A stretch of DNA of 64,000 bases from Ferrimonas gelatinilytica (GTDB taxonomy: Bacteria; Pseudomonadota; Gammaproteobacteria; Enterobacterales; Shewanellaceae): assembly GCF_039544205.1 (NCBI RefSeq), contig NZ_BAABLF010000030.1, forward strand, positions 75,708-139,707. Direction: 5' to 3'. Shown piece by piece: positions 54,527 through 62,137 of this stretch. The notes under the pieces are model-generated. The model was not told where the DNA came from and searched no databases. It saw only the letters and a program-made list of their open reading frames with translations. The stretch's first letter is position 1. Every line of letters begins with the position of its first letter. The position numbers were made by a program, and so were the translations under genes.

Positions 54527-55312
54527 ATGAAAAAAAGGATCTGGGAACAGCTACGCCGTGAGGCGGAAGTGGTCACCCGAAACGAACCCCTGCTGACCAG
54601 CTATGTGCACACCTGCATCCTGAGTCACAACAGCCTGGGCTCGGCGCTGGGGTTTATCCTGGCCAACAAGGTGGCGGATGAGGTGATGTCGGCGGTGGTG
54701 CTGAGGGAGTTGCTGGAGGAGGCCTATCGCCACGACGACAGCATCATCGATTACGCCGCGTTTGACATCGACGCGGTGTTTCATCGGGACCCCGCGATCA
54801 AGCAGCAGCTAACCATTCTGCTCTACCTCAAAGGGTTCCAGTCCATCCAGGTCCATCGACTGGCCCACTACCTCTGGAACCATGGCCGGGAAGCCCTGGC
54901 GCTGTTCCTGCAAAGCCGCAACGCCGAGGTGTACGGGGTGGATATCCATCCGGCGGCCAAGATCGGCAAGGGGGTGATGTTTGACCACGCTACCGGCATC
55001 GTGGTGGGGGAGACCGCTGTCATCGAGGACAACGTCTCCATCCTGCAGTCGGTGACCCTCGGTGGCACCGGTAATGAAGAGGGGGACCGTCACCCCAAGA
55101 TCCGCAGCGGCGTGATGATCGGCGCCGGCGCCAAGGTGCTGGGCAACATCGAGGTGGGAGAAGGAGCACGGATCGGCGCCAACTCCGTGGTGTTAAACCC
55201 GGTTGCGCCCCATGTGACCGTGGTGGGGATCCCCGCCCGGCAGGTAGGTAAGTCCACCTTTGACCAACCCTGTGAGACCATGAACCAGAACTTCCTCAGC
55301 GACGGGATCTAG
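54527..55312 (+). CDS. cysE: Serine O-acetyltransferase
   Basis: A 261-residue enzyme that makes O-acetylserine, the first step of cysteine synthesis. The N-terminal helical SATase domain (about 1-140, WEQLRREAEVVTRNEPLLTSYVHTCIL) is followed by a left-handed parallel beta-helix of hexapeptide repeats (VDIHPAAKIGKGVMFDHATGIVVGETAVI) and the catalytic His-Asp region. A flexible C-terminus should be the tail that binds CysK. The E. coli enzyme has 273 residues. A strong terminator follows. Confidence 0.95.
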   Translation: MKKRIWEQLRREAEVVTRNEPLLTSYVHTCILSHNSLGSALGFILANKVADEVMSAVVLRELLEEAYRHDDSIIDYAAFDIDAVFHRDPAIKQQLTILLYLKGFQSIQVHRLAHYLWNHGREALALFLQSRNAEVYGVDIHPAAKIGKGVMFDHATGIVVGETAVIEDNVSILQSVTLGGTGNEEGDRHPKIRSGVMIGAGAKVLGNIEVGEGARIGANSVVLNPVAPHVTVVGIPARQVGKSTFDQPCETMNQNFLSDGI

Positions 55313-55328
55313 TTTCTCTACCGAACAG

Positions 55329-55361
55329 AAAAAGCGGGCCCATGACGTGGCCCGCTTTTTT
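55329..55361 (+). terminator. Terminator of cysE
   Basis: Perfect 12-bp arms AAAAAGCGGGCC (55329-55340) and GGCCCGCTTTTT (55349-55360), 8-nt loop, T6. Confidence 0.9.
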
Positions 55362-55427
55362 GTTTCTACAGCCAGTATCCCATCGTTTGGCCTTTTACCG
55401 GGCGATGGCGCTCTTTACCGGCTTGCT

Positions 55428-56039
55428 TCAGGGCCACAGAACCCGGATGGCCACCAGGCTTAGGATCACCGCCGTGCCCCTGTCTAACCAGAGCTGGTTT
55501 CGTCCCAGCCAGCCCATCAGGGGGGTACGGGCGATCCCCAGTGCCACCAGGCAATACCAGAGGGCGTCGATGCCGCCGGCGGTGCCCATCATCACCATCT
55601 TGGTCTGCCAGGTGGCTGCGCTGTCGACAAACTGGCTGAACAGGGCCAGGAAAAAGAGGGCAATCTTGGGATTCAGAAAGGCGACCAGGAATCCCCCGAT
55701 AAGCCCCTGGTAACGGCGGTAGGGATCCCGAGAATCGGTCGCGGCGGTATCCTTAGTGGCGGGTTTTATCGCCTGCCAGGCGAGGTAGAGCAGGAAGGCG
55801 GCACCGGCATAGCGCACCAGGTCGAACAGCCAGGGCAGCTGTGTGATCAACACCCCAAGGCCCATCGCCACCAGCAGGGCGTAGAGGGCGATACCGGCGC
55901 CGTGCCCGAGGGCGGTGGCGAGCCCCTGGCGTATGCCCCCCTGTACCGTGTTGCGGATCACCAATGCCAGGGAGGGGCCGGGGCTGATCGCCCCCAGGGT
56001 GCAGATGGCGGCCAGCGACAGCCACAGGGTAAAGGACAT
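55428..56039 (-). CDS. LysE/RhtB family amino acid exporter
   Basis: A 203-residue inner-membrane protein with six predicted helices. The family motif GAISPGPSLALVIRNTVQGGIRQGLATALGHGAG lies near residue 16-50, and the second half contains GGFLVAFLNPKIALFFLALFSQFV, also typical. Members export amino acids such as lysine, threonine, homoserine lactone or cysteine metabolites. Next to cysE, but convergent, so a cysteine link is only a guess. Confidence 0.88.
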   Translation of the reverse strand: MSFTLWLSLAAICTLGAISPGPSLALVIRNTVQGGIRQGLATALGHGAGIALYALLVAMGLGVLITQLPWLFDLVRYAGAAFLLYLAWQAIKPATKDTAATDSRDPYRRYQGLIGGFLVAFLNPKIALFFLALFSQFVDSAATWQTKMVMMGTAGGIDALWYCLVALGIARTPLMGWLGRNQLWLDRGTAVILSLVAIRVLWP

Positions 56040-56510
56040 GCAATCGACTCGTATGGTATGAAGATCAGAGCCCTAAGGTTAACGGAGCCGACGCGCAGAC
56101 AAAAGCCGGGCCTGTTCGTCCGTTTTAGCCAAGCCCACCGCGCCGGCTAATCGGCTGGATATCAAAGCGGGGTCGATGCCCTGCACGGGGTACAGGCGAC
56201 GGAAAGGGAAAAACTGGCATACAGTTAGGGCATGGCACCGGCGCCTCCGGGGTGGCGATGAGCCCGCTGGCACTGTGCACGCTGGAGGCTTCAGGGCTGG
56301 GCCACAATTCCGGTACCTCAGTGACCTAAGGCTCTGCCGGCGGCAAATAGCATAGGGAGACGCGGAATGTGGCGCAATTCGCAACTGGGGCTCAGGACAC
56401 CCTCTTACTCTGTTCAGTTACCTCCGGCTGAGATAATATTGCGCGAATAATTTAATGCGTTGATAGATATGGCCGACCTTCCCGGGGCCGGAGCTTGATA
56501 GGATAGGAAT
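56040..56510. other. 471-bp gap between the LysE-type exporter and the DeoR regulator
   Basis: Both flanking genes are transcribed outward, so their promoters should be here. I see no clear -35/-10, repeat or small gene. GATAGGA just before 56511 may serve as ribosome site. Confidence 0.5.
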
Positions 56511-57275
56511 ATGATCCCTGCGGAACGACAACGAATCATCCTGAAGATGCTGGAAGCTCAGGAGATCTGCACCATCAATGAGCTGACCGAAAAGCTGGCG
56601 GTTTCCCATATGACGGTGCGCCGCGATATTGCCAAGCTGGAGGCGAAGGGGCGGGTGTTTTCCGTGGCTGGCGGCGTCCAGCGTACCGAGGCGATCCGAG
56701 AGGAGCTGACCCACAACACCAAGAAGAGCCAGAACATCGAGGTGAAGCGGGCGCTGGGCCGTGCCGTGGCCGAGATGATCCCGGAGCGTTCGACCGTTTA
56801 CCTGGATGCGGGCTCCACCATGATGGAGGTGGCCCGACAACTGGTGGATCGCGCCGATATCCTCCTGGTCACCAATGACTTCTTCATCTCCTCCTTCCTG
56901 GCGGAGCATGGCCGCTGTGAGATCTACCACACCGGCGGCAAGGTCGAACGCAGCAACAACTCCTGTGTTGGTGAGCAGGCCAAAGCTTTCCTGCGCCAGG
57001 TCAATATCGATGTGGCCTTTATCGCGACCGCCTGCTGGGACAGCCGTGGGATCTCCAGCCCCAGCGAAGACAAGGTGGTGGTGAAGCAGAAGGTGGCGGA
57101 GGTCTCCAAAGAGGTGATCCTGGTGTGTGACTCCAGCAAGTTCGGTAAAACCGGCACCTTCCTGGCCCTGGCCAACGACGCCTTTGACCGTGTGGTGACC
57201 GACGACGGCCTGCCGCAGCCCTTCGCCGACCAGTTGGCGACCCAGGAGATCGAGGTGATCCGCGTCGCCCGCTGA
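56511..57275 (+). CDS. DeoR family transcriptional regulator
   Basis: A 254-residue repressor-type protein. The N-terminal DeoR helix-turn-helix (ERQRIILKMLEAQEICTINELTEKLAVSHMTVRRDIAKLEAKGRV, about 5-49) leads to a sugar-phosphate-sensing DeoRC domain with YLDAGSTMMEVARQL and FIATACWDSRGISSPSEDKVVVKQ. Family members control sugar or nucleoside catabolism, but no catabolic genes are adjacent, so the target is unknown. Confidence 0.88.
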   Translation: MIPAERQRIILKMLEAQEICTINELTEKLAVSHMTVRRDIAKLEAKGRVFSVAGGVQRTEAIREELTHNTKKSQNIEVKRALGRAVAEMIPERSTVYLDAGSTMMEVARQLVDRADILLVTNDFFISSFLAEHGRCEIYHTGGKVERSNNSCVGEQAKAFLRQVNIDVAFIATACWDSRGISSPSEDKVVVKQKVAEVSKEVILVCDSSKFGKTGTFLALANDAFDRVVTDDGLPQPFADQLATQEIEVIRVAR

Positions 57276-57299
57276 TCCCCCGTTGTCGAATGATTTCAG

Positions 57300-57330
57300 A
57301 ACCCGGTTGCCCTGAGGGAGCCGGGTTTTC
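57300..57330 (+). terminator. Hairpin between the DeoR gene and ybaK
   Basis: Arms AACCCGG (57300-57306) and CCGGGTT (57321-57327) followed by TT. It overlaps the ybaK leader. Confidence 0.55.
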
Positions 57331-57347
57331 CTTTTCAAGGAGCCGCT

Positions 57348-57821
57348 ATGACCCCCGCCGTTAATGCCGCAAAACGGGCCAAGATCGCCCACACCCTGCA
57401 CAGCTATCGCCATGACCCTGCCGCCGAGTCCTACGGAGAGGAGGCGGCACAGGCACTGGGGCTGGACGCGACCCGGGTCTTCAAGACCTTGCTGGTGAGT
57501 GACGAGGCGGGGCGACTCGCCGTCGCCGTGGTGCCGGTCTCAACCAAGCTGGATCTCAAAGCCCTGGCCAAGGCCTGGGGGGTAAAGAAACTGGCGATGG
57601 CACAGCCCGTGGCGGCGGAGAAGGCCACAGGCTACGTGGTGGGGGGGATAAGCCCGCTGGGGCAGAAAAAACGTCTGCCCCTGTTCCTGGACGCGGGGGC
57701 GGAAGGGCTGTCCACGATCTTTGTTTCCGCCGGACGGCGGGGGTTGGAGATTGAACTGGCTCCCAAGGACCTGTTGGCACTGACCCAGGGCCGCTTCGCA
57801 ACCATTGCCCGCGAAGGGTAA
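57348..57821 (+). CDS. ybaK: Cys-tRNA(Pro) deacylase YbaK
   Basis: A 157-residue editing enzyme that hydrolyses Cys-tRNA(Pro) misacylated by prolyl-tRNA synthetase. Matches YbaK at TRVFKTLLVSDEAG, VAVVPVSTKLDLKALAKAWG, and GYVVGGISPLGQKKRLPLFLD, which includes the catalytic Lys near residue 50 and the GGISP turn. Length equals E. coli YbaK (159). Confidence 0.92.
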   Translation: MTPAVNAAKRAKIAHTLHSYRHDPAAESYGEEAAQALGLDATRVFKTLLVSDEAGRLAVAVVPVSTKLDLKALAKAWGVKKLAMAQPVAAEKATGYVVGGISPLGQKKRLPLFLDAGAEGLSTIFVSAGRRGLEIELAPKDLLALTQGRFATIAREG

Positions 57822-57876
57822 CCCAAGGCGGCTTCATCGCGGCTTGCAGTCATTTCCGCTCGGTGTTCGAAACCAT

Positions 57877-57980
57877 GCTCTTAGGAACTAGGAACTAGTT
57901 CCTAAGAGCTTTGTGCTCCACTGCATCAGGTTGCTCTCGCGAACGGTAGGGTGAAGCACAATTCGGAACAGTTATTTAGG
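57877..57980 (+). repeat. Dispersed repeat, copy B (perfect hairpin)
   Basis: Perfect 15-bp arms GCTCTTAGGAACTAG (57877-57891) and its complement (57895-57909) around GAA, then about 40 nt, then a 30-nt box 57951-57980 (GTGAAGCACA..., ending TTTAGG) that aligns with boxes in copies A and C. It is the best-formed member of the family. Confidence 0.65.
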
Positions 57981-58057
57981 GTCGTTGCGGTGCCCTAAGC
58001 CCCGCCGACACAGGAGCGGGGGGAGACACAAAGGCGCCCGGTGGGCGCACTGCCGTG

Positions 58058-58318
58058 TTACTGCAGCAGGGGGTGATCCTCCGGCAGCTTGGCGGCGATC
58101 CACTTGGCCAGGCGTTGACGCATGTGCAAGCCGTTCTCCTGATCTTCAGGCAGCGGCGCCAGCAGCTTATCGTTGATCAGCAGCCGGTAGATGCACTCCA
58201 CCTTCTGATCCGCCGAATCCGTCGGGTTGAAGGGTTTGTAGCCCCGTTTAATGGCGTAATCCTGGCCCACTTCCAACGCCTTCTTCAGCAGCGCTTTCTC
58301 ATTTTTCAGCTTCTTCAT
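58058..58318 (-). CDS. DUF5062-like small protein
   Basis: An 86-residue soluble, lysine-rich protein (MKKLKNEKALLKKALEVGQD... ending KLPEDHPLLQ) that resembles the small DUF5062 family of Vibrio and relatives; function unknown. The frame extends to 58354, but the ATG at 58318 gives the family-like start. Its first codons and about 110 bp of upstream DNA are duplicated at 60754-60881, where the rest of the gene is missing. Confidence 0.65.
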   Translation of the reverse strand: MKKLKNEKALLKKALEVGQDYAIKRGYKPFNPTDSADQKVECIYRLLINDKLLAPLPEDQENGLHMRQRLAKWIAAKLPEDHPLLQ

Positions 58319-58431
58319 AGCATCCTCGCACGCTTTTCCCTCCAGCATACCCACTGCGGCGCAGGATGTCCCCGTCGTGTCGACGAAAAGGGACGCTTTG
58401 TCTCTGGGAGCGCTGCGAAGTTAGGTGCTGG
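58304..58431. repeat. Duplicated segment, copy 1 (5' end of the DUF5062-like gene and its upstream DNA)
   Basis: Aligns without gaps to 60754-60881. The central stretch 58321-58379 differs from its partner at a single base. It covers the first codons of the small gene and its presumed promoter. Confidence 0.8.
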
Positions 58432-58538
58432 ATGCTCGGAGTTGATTGCTAGAAAGAGCCGGGCCGAAGTGGCTGACTTAAAACCCTATCGTTCAATATT
58501 TTGGAAAATAAGGTAATTGAGACAGAGAAACCTATAAA

Positions 58539-58572
58539 AAATAAGGCCCACTCTGGCGAGTGGGCCTTATTT
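58539..58572 (-). terminator. Terminator of the repeat-containing lipoprotein gene
   Basis: Perfect 15-bp arms (58539-58553 and 58558-58572) around TGGC, followed on the minus strand by a T-run, 15 bp beyond the stop at 58587. Confidence 0.85.
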
Positions 58573-58586
58573 CGTGTTGACCACCG

Positions 58587-60266
58587 TTACTTGGCGGTAA
58601 AGGCGTTGATGGTGAATTTATCTCCGGTGCCGGTGTAGTTTGAGTCGCCACCGCGCCAGAAGAAGTTCCCATTTAGCGGGCGAATGCCTGCCCATTCGAT
58701 GTAGTTGGTACGAACGGTATAGTGGCCGAATTGAGCCATGAACGCGTCTTTCTCCAAGGTGACATTCTTACCTTGGGATTTATCGAAGATACTAACTTTG
58801 CCTGCATTGTTACCGCTCAGGAACAGGTCGGCGCGTACTTTCTCACCGTCTTCATCCAGCAGATAGATGTTGATGTGGTGAGGTGCGGCATCGAACGCGA
58901 TATCGAAGTTCATCTCATATTCAGAGATCGACTTGGCTTCAACGTCTCCCTGGTAAACGATAGGGGCAGCACCGTTAGTCATGGCGGTGACTGCGCCGGT
59001 TTCGGCATCGACAGTCACATCGGTGGCACCAACGATCCAGTCAGTGCGCACAGCGGGGTCTACGCCCTCTGCGGGTTTGACGGTGGCATTGAATGCTTTG
59101 ATGGTAAAGGTGTGGCGCCCGCTGTAGCTGGAGTCACCCATACGGTAGATGAAGTTGGCGTAATCGGGCTTGAAGATGTTCCCGTTATTGAAATCGGTGC
59201 GCACCAGCCAATCACCGTACTGCTCCAGGAAGCTGTCGAATGAGTCGTACATTACCCATTCATTTTGCTCTGCTTCACAGTTGTACACTTCAACCTGGCC
59301 AGCGTAGTTGCCGGTGATATGAAGATCGCCGCGGCATTCAATCCCGTCTGCGTTTCTCAGGTAGAAGTTGACGAAAGTGCTAACGTCTGTGTCTTCGAAG
59401 TCGACATCGAAGCTCAGTTCGTACTGGTTCAGTGCTACTGGCTCAAGCTTGTCACCAGCAGAGTCCACCATTGAGATGGAGACATTGGCGGCTTTGCCAT
59501 CGGTCATGCCGGTAATGCTGCCATCTTTTTCGATGGTGAGATCGACAACGGAACCCTGGATACGGTTGGGATTCACAGGGACGGCGCCACCGAAGTCAAT
59601 CTCTTCTTCACCCCACTCGATGTCAGGGATCTCCAGGCCGCCTTCAGCAGAGTTCAGCTTGAACTTGTAATGGATCCCGGCTTTATCTTGGAAGTTGGTG
59701 TAGAGCAACCCAAATGCGGTTTCATTCAACATCACAGAACCGCGAGCCGTAACATAGCCGTAGTCGTATTCACCGGAGTCACCGGCAAACAGCTCTACAC
59801 CGTTTACGGTAGTGCTATAAACGTGCTCGGACTTTTCCATGGTGACAAAGGCGTAATCCTCGTTCTCCATGAGGATGGTTACGTTTTCGTAGCCTGAGTC
59901 CAGTTGCTCCTCACCTTGCAGCGAGAAGGATGCAACAGTCTTTTGGGACATGTCGTCAGCATGGCGCTCGTGTTCGATGCTCAGCGTTGCGTTTTCAGGT
60001 ACTCGCAGGCTGAAGGTGTCGGAGAGTGCGATATCGGTGCGGTACACCTCGCCATTAACCCGCAAGATGTAGTCATCGGTCTCCAAATGATGATCATAGC
60101 CTTGGCTGTCAACCAACTGATCGCCCTGTGACATAGGGATAGACTCCATATCAATATGGAAGCCGATGTTCACATCTTGGTACTTAGGGCTGCTAGTGTC
60201 TCCATCGCACCCCGTGAGGGCCAGGACGAGAGAAGTGCCGACGACACTTAAAGAGAGTTTATTCAT
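58587..60266 (-). CDS. Lipoprotein of unknown function with a duplicated module
   Basis: A 559-residue protein with a lipoprotein signal (NKLSLSVVGTSLVLALTGC, Cys 20) whose mature part is acidic and Tyr/Asn/Gly-rich, suggesting a beta-sandwich surface or periplasmic protein. Residues about 1-238 include a DUF4382-like feel (NIGFHIDMESIPMS) but I would not assign it. Residues about 239-395 and 414-559 are a tandem repeat: both run (D/E)xxTI...GxxTxMT(D/N)G...YEL/MxFD...xINxYLL, then GN(Y/N)AG, a Phe-rich stretch, (V/T)RT(D/N), GDS(S/N)YSG/TG, FTIxAF. Asp follows the lipid Cys. A perfect CRP-type palindrome lies about 100 bp upstream. I do not recognise the family. Confidence 0.65.
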   Translation of the reverse strand: MNKLSLSVVGTSLVLALTGCDGDTSSPKYQDVNIGFHIDMESIPMSQGDQLVDSQGYDHHLETDDYILRVNGEVYRTDIALSDTFSLRVPENATLSIEHERHADDMSQKTVASFSLQGEEQLDSGYENVTILMENEDYAFVTMEKSEHVYSTTVNGVELFAGDSGEYDYGYVTARGSVMLNETAFGLLYTNFQDKAGIHYKFKLNSAEGGLEIPDIEWGEEEIDFGGAVPVNPNRIQGSVVDLTIEKDGSITGMTDGKAANVSISMVDSAGDKLEPVALNQYELSFDVDFEDTDVSTFVNFYLRNADGIECRGDLHITGNYAGQVEVYNCEAEQNEWVMYDSFDSFLEQYGDWLVRTDFNNGNIFKPDYANFIYRMGDSSYSGRHTFTIKAFNATVKPAEGVDPAVRTDWIVGATDVTVDAETGAVTAMTNGAAPIVYQGDVEAKSISEYEMNFDIAFDAAPHHINIYLLDEDGEKVRADLFLSGNNAGKVSIFDKSQGKNVTLEKDAFMAQFGHYTVRTNYIEWAGIRPLNGNFFWRGGDSNYTGTGDKFTINAFTAK

Positions 60267-60354
60267 GGGTTTGTTGTCACTTTGCTGGCGGGTGTCAAAA
60301 ATATGGCGCGGAGGCTATCAATTGAGCTTGTGGGCGGCAATGGCAAATTGTTCA

Positions 60355-60374
60355 GTTGTGATTTTCGTCACAAC
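60355..60374 (-). promoter_or_regulatory. Perfect CRP-type palindrome upstream of the lipoprotein gene
   Basis: GTTGTGA-TTTTCG-TCACAAC: 7-bp arms matching the CRP consensus TGTGA-N6-TCACA in full. Centre about 98 bp before the ATG at 60266. No clear -10 at class I or II spacing was found. Confidence 0.65.
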
Positions 60375-60753
60375 TGCTTTTCGATTGACATGTTGATTCT
60401 TTGTTTTATTTGTGAGAGCAGCTTGGTGGTTGTTTTATTTGAGTGGGCCGCGTTGTAGTCAGGTCAATTTTTAACTCTTGTTTGTGCTTGTTGGGTTCCG
60501 CGATGTAAAACCTCGAGCGGTTGCCAATGTCGTGAAAGAAGCTCTTATTGAATATGCCCCATTTGTGACGTCCAACGGTTAAGGGTTTTGTAGAAGAAGG
60601 ACCGACTCCTCAAGCATCCCCCCTCAGAAATTTGGTAATAGGAGTAGGGTTGGGTGCTTCGCCATTGACCGATTTATATGGCTTTACTGCACAGAGGAGA
60701 TAGCGAATGAGACTTTCCCGCTTCCGGCCGACGAGAGAACAGGCCCGCCCTCC

Positions 60754-60881
60754 TTTCAGATTCTTCATGGCATCCTCGCACGCTTTTCCCTCCAGCATAC
60801 CCACTGCGCCGCAGGATGTCCCCGTCGTGAAGATGAAAAGAGACGCTTTGGTGCTGGGATTGCTGTGAAGCTAGGTGCTGG
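60754..60881 (-). pseudogene. Duplicated segment, copy 2: truncated DUF5062-like gene start
   Basis: About 128 bp nearly identical to 58304-58431, including upstream DNA and the codons MKNLK (MKKLK in the intact gene). After that the similarity stops and the frame continues with unrelated residues (GGRACSLVGRKRE...), so the gene body is missing. Best read as a remnant of a segmental duplication next to repeat copy C. Confidence 0.7.
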
Positions 60882-60883
60882 GC

Positions 60884-60965
60884 CCTAGTTCCTAAGAGCC
60901 CGATCAAAGCCTGAGACTTCTGGGCTTACACGAAAGTGGAGCATACTTAGGATCAGCTGTTTAGG
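60884..60965 (+). repeat. Dispersed repeat, copy C
   Basis: CCTAGTTCCTAAGAGCC (60884-60900) corresponds to the right half of the copy B hairpin; the left half is missing. A 30-nt box at 60936-60965 (GTGGAGCATAC... ending TTTAGG) matches copy A 8851-8880 at roughly four positions in five. It begins directly after the duplicated segment. Confidence 0.6.
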
Positions 60966-61124
60966 TGCCGGGGGAGGGCGGTGCGACAATAGCTGCAACT
61001 TAGCGGAAAGTGGTCACTGGTGGACCTGGCGCACTTTCACCGCACGGATGCGCAGTTTCGCCCAGAGAGCAGCCGAACATGTCTTTTAACACATTGATTT
61101 AGCTAGACTTGATTGCTATGTTGG

Positions 61125-61203
61125 GCGAACGTTCACTGGTGTTATTACGCCTGGTGAGTTGCCGAAAGCCTTGCGACCGGCGCAATAAAACCACTGTTAT
61201 GTA
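61125..61203 (+). repeat. attC-like site 1
   Basis: CACTGGTGTTATTACGCC (61135-61152) and GGCGCAATAAAACCACTG (61180-61197) are an imperfect inverted repeat (15 of 18 pairs), flanked by AAC (61129-61131) and the core GTTATGT (61197-61203). This is the layout of an integron recombination site, imperfect at the core. It marks the left end of cassette 1. Confidence 0.55.
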
Positions 61204-61216
61204 ACTAGGGAAAGTG

Positions 61217-61504
61217 ATGCAACCTGATAGTCAATCGACAGAGTTACGGCAATTAGTTAAAGATGCTAGGTGGGCTATTTGGCTTTTTGTGGTAGTAAAT
61301 TTCTTCGTATTAGTTTTCTTTCTGGCTGACGGTATATTCAACGAATTTGTATTTGTCCTTTTATTCATTCAATCTGCTTTATTAATTTTTTGGCTGCTAC
61401 CAGTATTTTGTTATCAAGTGTTTGTCAAAAAGTTACGAGTCAAACTGGCATTTTATAAAGCGCTGGCATCATACAAAGAAGCAATAGGTCACGTTTCGTG
61501 GTAG
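61217..61504 (+). CDS. Cassette-borne small membrane protein
   Basis: 95 residues with two strongly hydrophobic helices (about 20-40 and 46-70: WAIWLFVVVNFFVLVFFLADGIF, then FVFVLLFIQSALLIFWLLPVFCYQVF) and a basic C-terminal tail. ATG 61217 is preferred over GTG 61214 because AGGG (61207-61210) is then 6 bp away. Base composition is far more AT-rich than the neighbours, consistent with transfer. The stop lies 5 bp before the attC core. Family unknown; two-helix proteins are common in cassette arrays. Confidence 0.6.
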   Translation: MQPDSQSTELRQLVKDARWAIWLFVVVNFFVLVFFLADGIFNEFVFVLLFIQSALLIFWLLPVFCYQVFVKKLRVKLAFYKALASYKEAIGHVSW

Positions 61505-61508
61505 CGTT

Positions 61509-61606
61509 ACATAACAAGCTAATAAACAAGGACAAAAAACAGTTTGCTGTTTTCGTTCCTCAACATTTTAGCAAACAATTTTTTGCCCATTATTAGGGCG
61601 TTAGCT
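61509..61606 (+). repeat. attC-like site 2
   Basis: Outer arms TAACAAGCTAATAA (61512-61525) and TTATTAGGGCGTTA (61590-61603) pair at 11 of 14 positions; inner arms CAAAAAACAGTTTGCT (61533-61548) and AGCAAACAATTTTTTG (61570-61585) pair at 14 of 16. Cores are ACATAAC (61509-61515) and GTTAGCT (61600-61606). About 98 bp, within the range of known attC sites. The best-formed site in the array. Confidence 0.8.
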
Positions 61607-61627
61607 CTCTAAACTAAGGATTGGCTG

Positions 61628-62098
61628 TTGAGAAAAGTTTTAGGTGTTTTAATTGTTGCTTATATTGTTTATGGATGGCTTGGTTATTTTTGGGATAATT
61701 CAGAAGGATCAAATAAGCTAGCTAAATTTAGTAATCTAACTTTTGAAGATATTGTCTCAATTGAAGCGATAAATTCAGAGTATATTAATGTGACAAATTT
61801 AGCATTAAATTCCACCCAATCAAAAGAACTATTAATTCATGCTATTACTACTGCAGAGCAATCATCAATAGCTAAGAGACCACCCAAAAACACCAAGCTA
61901 TATATCAAAATTAAAACAAAGAACGACACCATAGGTTTGAATCTTATGGTTCCACTTACCAAAAATGATGAAATGTATTTTGTTGTTGTAGATCGGGTTT
62001 ATGATGGTGAAAGTTACACTCAGGATAGTTATGGTAGCTTTGTAACTACTGGGCTTTACGAATTTTTAGTTGAAGCAAAGTTAGTAAACGAGAGCTAA
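61628..62098 (+). CDS. Cassette-borne protein of unknown function
   Basis: 156 residues, AT-rich coding. An N-terminal hydrophobic segment (about 4-22, VLGVLIVAYIVYGWLGYFW) suggests a signal anchor, followed by a soluble domain rich in Asn, Lys and Thr. The start is TTG 61628 with AAGGA (61616-61620) 7 bp ahead; there is no closer ATG. The stop TAA is itself part of the attC core GAGAGCTAAC, a typical cassette arrangement. No family recognised. Confidence 0.6.
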   Translation: MRKVLGVLIVAYIVYGWLGYFWDNSEGSNKLAKFSNLTFEDIVSIEAINSEYINVTNLALNSTQSKELLIHAITTAEQSSIAKRPPKNTKLYIKIKTKNDTIGLNLMVPLTKNDEMYFVVVDRVYDGESYTQDSYGSFVTTGLYEFLVEAKLVNES

Positions 62099-62137
62099 CA
62101 AGAATTTCAAGCGGGACTTGAAGTTGACCCGTTTGAA
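62090..62137 (+). repeat. Degenerate attC-like site 3
   Basis: Starts with GAGAGCTAAC (62090-62099), complement of the cassette 2 left end. A hairpin TTCAAG/CTTGAA (62106-62111 and 62117-62122) follows, and TTCAAGCGGG can also pair with CCCGTTTGAA (62128-62137, 9 of 10). The right GTTRRRY core is missing, so this site is probably truncated. Confidence 0.5.

Larger units (their letters stand above)
60267..61124. other. Long gene-poor gap with remnants
   Basis: About 860 bp with no intact gene. It holds the CRP-type site (60355-60374), the duplicated segment copy 2 (60754-60881) with a fragment of the DUF5062-like gene, and dispersed repeat copy C (60884-60965). The parts 60400-60700 and 60970-61120 show nothing I can name. 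Confidence 0.55.
61198..62137 (+). mobile_element. Two integron-type gene cassettes without an integrase (CALIN-like)
   Basis: Cassette 1 (61198-61600) begins TTATGT and its own attC opens with the exact complement ACATAA-C (61509-61515). Cassette 2 (from 61601) begins TTAGCTCTC and its attC opens with the exact complement GAGAGCTAA-C (62090-62099). That self-complementarity is expected only of integron cassettes, since both ends derive from one circular form. Each holds one AT-rich plus-strand ORF starting within 30 bp of the left boundary. The last attC is degenerate. No intI gene is in the window. Confidence 0.75.

Noticed and set aside
60610..60804. 64-codon minus-strand frame next to the duplicated segment
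   Set aside because: Only its first codons match the DUF5062-like gene; the rest is unrelated sequence, so it is treated as a remnant.
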